Positions 60,799 to 64,000 of a DNA stretch of 64,000 nucleotides are shown here, one piece after another. The DNA is from Nothopassalora personata (taxonomy: Eukaryota > Ascomycota > Dothideomycetes > Mycosphaerellales > Mycosphaerellaceae), in the NCBI GenBank assembly GCA_033816765.1, contig CM066289.1, positions 4,030,001 to 4,094,000 on the forward strand. Reading direction: 5' to 3'. The stretch's first letter is position 1, and each line of letters opens with the position of its first letter. Position numbers and translations under genes: made by a program. Below the pieces are notes generated by a model. The model did not search any database. It saw only the letters and a list, made by a program, of their open reading frames with translations, and was not told where the DNA came from.

Positions 60799-61239
60799 AT
60801 GGCACAGAACGCCAATCTTCCGCTCCCGCGCGAGCTGCGCGACGAAATCTACAGCTTCGCCTCCGATGCCATCATCCCCGCCACCCAACCCAACACCACA
60901 ACCTGCACCATCCGCGGCGACATGCTTGGCCTTCTCAACATGAACGGTCATACTGGCGCTGAGGCGCGCAAGATGTTCCTCAAGGGGCCGCGGATGATGG
61001 TCTTGGCCGACTTTGAACCAAAAGCGAAAGGCGACAATCGGGAGATGGCCGCTGCGCTCGTGCCCTTCCTCGTCGAGATCGAGAAAGGTGGCTTCAACCT
61101 CCGCCGGTCAGGAGCCACCAGCACCTGGCCAACCAGGTTGCGCGGGAGTTGTCGCGTGGCAGGCAGTGGCGCTTCGTGCATCGTTGAGTGGAGAGAGAGG
61201 GGAGGGGAGGGGAAGGAGATAGCCGGCCTTGTGCCATAA
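60799..61239 (+). CDS. small F-box-like/2EXR-type hypothetical protein
   Basis: 146 residues, starting ATGGCACAGAACG after a pyrimidine/adenine-rich leader. Near the N-terminus LPLPRELRDEIYSFAS matches the LPxELRxxIY motif that opens many fungal F-box-like hypothetical proteins. The rest (GLLNMNGHTGAEARKMFLKGP, ALVPFLVEIEKGGF) fits their usual pattern, but the C-terminus turns Arg/Gly-rich and low in complexity, so the real protein may be spliced or truncated. It ends 23 bp from the end of the convergent epoxide hydrolase gene. Confidence 0.55.
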   Translation: MAQNANLPLPRELRDEIYSFASDAIIPATQPNTTTCTIRGDMLGLLNMNGHTGAEARKMFLKGPRMMVLADFEPKAKGDNREMAAALVPFLVEIEKGGFNLRRSGATSTWPTRLRGSCRVAGSGASCIVEWRERGGEGKEIAGLVP

Positions 61240-61262
61240 GAAAGACCAGCGCGGCGCACCGT

Positions 61263-62548
61263 TTACTGCTCCCACACTTGTGCTACAAAACTTTCCAGGT
61301 CATCCAGAAGGACTTCCGGCCGTTCGAGCGCGGCGAAGTGACCTCCTTTGTCATGCTGACGATACCATACCAAATTGCCAGTTGTTGCCGCCCAAGCCCT
61401 GCTGCGGTTAGTACATTGAAGCTGCTTTGATTTCGTTGAAGCGCTGCCGCGCTGCGTTTGACTTACTTCGGAACAGGACAGATCTCCTTTGGAAACCAGC
61501 TAAACCCCAGCGGCTTATCGATATACCAAGCAGGATTCTCATGCGCGCCAATATTGCCCGGCGTGAAGAGTTGTCGGTACGGCCAGAGGGATGTTGCTAT
61601 GGTGTCGGTGAGCCAGTAGAGGGTTGCATCGGCTAGGATGGTCTTCAGAGGTAGTGGCTCGTCAGACCAGTCCAGCATCTTCTCACCAACCCAAGCCAAC
61701 AGAGCCGTTGGGTTGGAGGAAAGGACCAGACCGATAGTACTTGGTTTTGTCGCATGCTCTAGGGCGTATGCACTACCGAGCTTATGAAACCACTGTGCTC
61801 TCTGCAGGCCATTGCGCTCAAGATTGGTGTAGACAGCAGCATCGATATCGCCGGGATCGGGCATGATGCAGAAGTTCAGATGGACCGCTTTGGCACGAGG
61901 ATGAACGCCCCCGAGTACTCGAGCAACTTTACTGCCAACGTCACCACCCTGAACGATGTACCCTTTCTCGCCAAAGCCGAGCTGGACCATAAGGCTGTCG
62001 AAGATTTGTGCGCAGTCTTCCAAGCGGAAGTCTCGGTCGACTGGCGGTGCAGACGAATAGCCGTAGCCGGGTAGCGACGGCACGATGAGGTGATATGGCA
62101 GTGTTTCTGGAGAGTACTTTGCCTTGACGAGGTCCAGCATCGGCAAAAACTCCAAGAAACTGCCGGGCCAGCCATGTAGCATCAAGATCGGTATTGCATC
62201 CGTCTGAGTAGAGAACAATGCGACAAAATGGAGATTGAAATCCAGACAATCGTGATTGATCTTGGAAGTGTAGTTTGGCACGCTGTTCATTTCGTTATCG
62301 AGTTCTTTGAAGTCGAGGTCCATCCAGGCTTCCTTGACCTCTTGCAACCACTCCTTGGTGATGCCGTATTTTCTGTCCTTGAGACTGTTCTCATAAGTGG
62401 TAGGGCCAATCCTAGCGGTAGCGATGAGTTGTCTGAGTTCCTCGACCTGAGGCTTCGATATGCTTGGACTAAACGGTGTAGGCTGAACAAGAGCACCTGG
62501 GCACTCTTGTCCGAAGGACCAGTAAGGATGAGATTTTTGCGATGCCAT
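61263..62548 (-). CDS. epoxide hydrolase, alpha/beta-hydrolase fold
   Basis: Two exons: 62,548-61,467 and 61,398-61,263, 405 residues. The 68-nt intron is GTAAGT...TACTAACCGCAGCAG. Exon 1 alone ends CPVPK and would lack the catalytic His; joining gives VPKAWAATTGNLVWYRQHD then GGHFAALERPE. It has an EH N-terminal domain (WSFGQECPGALVQPTPF, about 10-110), an oxyanion motif HGWPGS (125-130), nucleophile Asp203 in VQGGDVGSKVAR, and catalytic His381 in GGHFAAL. Length and order match microsomal-type fungal epoxide hydrolases, but no N-terminal membrane anchor is present, so probably soluble. Opens epoxides to diols, usually for detoxification or catabolism. The substrate is not predictable. Confidence 0.9.
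61399..61466 (-). other. intron of the epoxide hydrolase gene
   Basis: 68 nt with GTAAGT donor, TACTAAC branch and CAG acceptor on the minus strand. It separates the final 45 residues from the rest. Confidence 0.88.
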
Positions 62549-62829
62549 TAATGAAATTGTCCTGGCAGCTAGACATAGCGGATATCACAGGCACTTATAC
62601 CGTCTGACGAAGCTGTCAGGTCGCACAAACCCATCAGTCAGCTCGGCCCTTGACTTCCTCTTCGAGGAGGAACACGGTAGATTTATACATGCAGAGTGCG
62701 GACGTTGTGTAACCAAAGCTTACATCGAAGATATGGCAAGCGATGATCAGGAACGATGCTGCCAGCAAGAGCAAGGACGAGCGACCACACATCACGGAAG
62801 TACAGATCGCGATACAGTCAGCTCTTTCA
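62549..62829 (-). promoter_or_regulatory. upstream region of the epoxide hydrolase gene
   Basis: 281 bp between the end of the next minus-strand gene and the ATG. No distinct motif that I can defend. Confidence 0.35.
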
Positions 62830-64000
62830 TTACTTCCTTAGCCTGGTGCTTAACTTCCTAAAGAAGCCCTCTTTGTGCTCTTTTCTACTACCGAATTGTC
62901 TCTTGCTGCTGATCGGGCTGCCGGGAGGAGATTGCACGGCACTTGAGGAATCGCCTTTGCTCGGTGGTCTCAAGCCTCTGGTGGGTTTCGAGGGAGATGA
63001 CGAAGCTGATGTTGTATTCTCTGCAGTCTCTCGAGGGAATGGTGTCACAGCGTCGGGCTTCGAGCTGCGCTTATTGTGATCCGGCCCTTCGATAATCACG
63101 GCGTTTCGATCCGGTAAGAGGGCAGGTTGCCATTGCTGCGCAGTGTCCTCTGTTTCCAAAGGCTGAGTATTCATATCGCGAAGTATGCTAGCGTCGATAG
63201 CTTTAGTCCCCAGGTCCACGTCTGTATCTGAGACGCCGTATTCGGCGTCCTTTGCGAGGGCTTGTTGTGCCGATCGAAGGAGTAACTCAGGCGGAGGTCC
63301 ATCATCGTCGACCTGACTCCAGTTGACTGGAGCTGCATCGTACGCACTCGATGTGTCAGCAGCAGATTCATGCCCGTCAAATCTGACAATTCTGCTCACG
63401 CTGATGTTGTGCTCATACGCTTCGTCTGCCCTCGGTAGGCCGGGAGGTGGACCGTCATCGTTGACCTGGCTCCAGCTCAAGGGCGCAGCATCGTAGTCCT
63501 CTTTAGCATTCGGCGCCCGGGCGTGATACTGTTCGTCTTCGTCTGCAAGCTTTTGCTTAGAAGCCGTTCCCTCAATAGCTGCTTCGCCCGGCACCACGCT
63601 CGAAGAAAGGCCAGGCGGTGGACCATCATCGTCATCAACCTGACTCCACCCTGAAGGAGCAGCATCATAATCCGTCTGTCCAACTTCATGCCAACTCTCG
63701 TCCTTCGAGCTCTCGCTTCCAGCCGGGTCCTGTTGTGTCGTACCTGCAGCTTTGACGTCAGGCGGATCGTCCCACTGTGCCAATCCAGCACCATCTCTAG
63801 TATCTACCTCAGCAGTATGTCTTGCATTGATCCCAGGCCTAGGGTGAATCCGCTGTGTGAGTTGGACCGTCTTGCCTTTAGGTAATCCATCGTCCGGGCA
63901 AGCCGGCTCATCCCATTGCACAATAACTCTCGCGGGGTCAAAGTCCCAGGATTCTTGCGCTGCTTTGGCGTTCGATCGATCTGATGCCGTAGGCTTGTGA
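62830..64000 (-). CDS. hypothetical protein with WSQV-DDDGPPP repeats (5' end outside window)
   Basis: The frame is open to the right edge, about 390 codons visible; there is no ATG in the visible part before 64,000, so the start is outside. Acidic, low-complexity protein. Three copies of a motif read YDAAPxxWSQVDDDGPPPGL, spaced 55-60 residues apart (about 63,600-63,670, 63,425-63,495 and 63,265-63,335). Looser relatives W-D-F-D-P and QWDEPxxPDDG lie further N-terminal. The tail is Ser/Pro-rich and then basic (FGSRKEHKEGFFRKLSTRLRK). No catalytic domain, signal peptide or membrane segment seen. I do not recognise the family. Probably a disordered binding or scaffold protein; that is inference. 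Confidence 0.65.
   Translation of the reverse strand, partial: HKPTASDRSNAKAAQESWDFDPARVIVQWDEPACPDDGLPKGKTVQLTQRIHPRPGINARHTAEVDTRDGAGLAQWDDPPDVKAAGTTQQDPAGSESSKDESWHEVGQTDYDAAPSGWSQVDDDDGPPPGLSSSVVPGEAAIEGTASKQKLADEDEQYHARAPNAKEDYDAAPLSWSQVNDDGPPPGLPRADEAYEHNISVSRIVRFDGHESAADTSSAYDAAPVNWSQVDDDGPPPELLLRSAQQALAKDAEYGVSDTDVDLGTKAIDASILRDMNTQPLETEDTAQQWQPALLPDRNAVIIEGPDHNKRSSKPDAVTPFPRETAENTTSASSSPSKPTRGLRPPSKGDSSSAVQSPPGSPISSKRQFGSRKEHKEGFFRKLSTRLRK

Noticed and set aside
1..64000. CRISPR array, prokaryotic operon or riboswitch
   Set aside because: Fungal introns, LTR elements and RIP show a eukaryotic nuclear region; no spaced identical repeats were seen.

Overview
This window looks like a filamentous ascomycete (Pezizomycotina) chromosome, possibly a Dothideomycete. 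The host genes carry short introns with GT..AG ends and TACTAAC-type branch sites. About 49 kb of it is a retrotransposon graveyard in which older copies show repeat-induced point mutation (RIP): CpA/TpG are depleted, TpA is enriched, and coding frames are peppered with TAG/TAA.

Retroelement block (1-48.7 kb). At the left edge sits the 5' part of an intact minus-strand Ty3-like element (here 'H') with one 2224-codon gag-pol frame and its 5' LTR. It abuts a RIP-ruined Ty1/copia pol (E, 7.8-11.17 kb). Next is a RIP-ruined Ty3 chromovirus (C, 11,168-32,987), which has been opened by later, un-RIPed insertions. One is a 247-bp solo LTR (D), itself split by an intact chromovirus A (15,277-22,681). 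The other is a second intact chromovirus B (23,286-30,146). A and B each have identical LTR pairs, 5-bp target-site duplications and open gag and pol frames, so they are very recent and possibly active. C also carries a tRNA-like relic and an antisense Cys-cluster/coiled-coil ORF near its 3' end. To its right are a gag-only relic (F) with a related antisense ORF, unidentified RIP relics, and a complete but RIPed 11.9-kb element G (35,932-47,791) of the same family as H. G shows what the H family looks like in full: LTR, gag-pol, a further open frame of about 1,100+ codons of unknown function, polypurine tract and LTR. Both H and G carry a 26-bp palindrome in the LTR, in the middle of pol and downstream of pol.

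Gene block (48.7-64 kb). After a decayed gene fragment there is ordinary genic DNA: a 6-phosphogluconate dehydrogenase-like gene with an in-frame 51-nt intron, a TPR-Ulp1 cysteine protease gene, a metallo-beta-lactamase-fold gene, a short F-box-like ORF, an epoxide hydrolase whose catalytic histidine lies in a second exon, and a partial gene with a repeated acidic/proline-rich motif. These do not form an obvious pathway or metabolite cluster.

The strongest leads are the unknown third ORF and the palindromes of the G/H family, the matching hairpins just after the gag stop codons of A and B, the self-complementary primer sites in A, B and C, and the antisense Cys-cluster ORFs.
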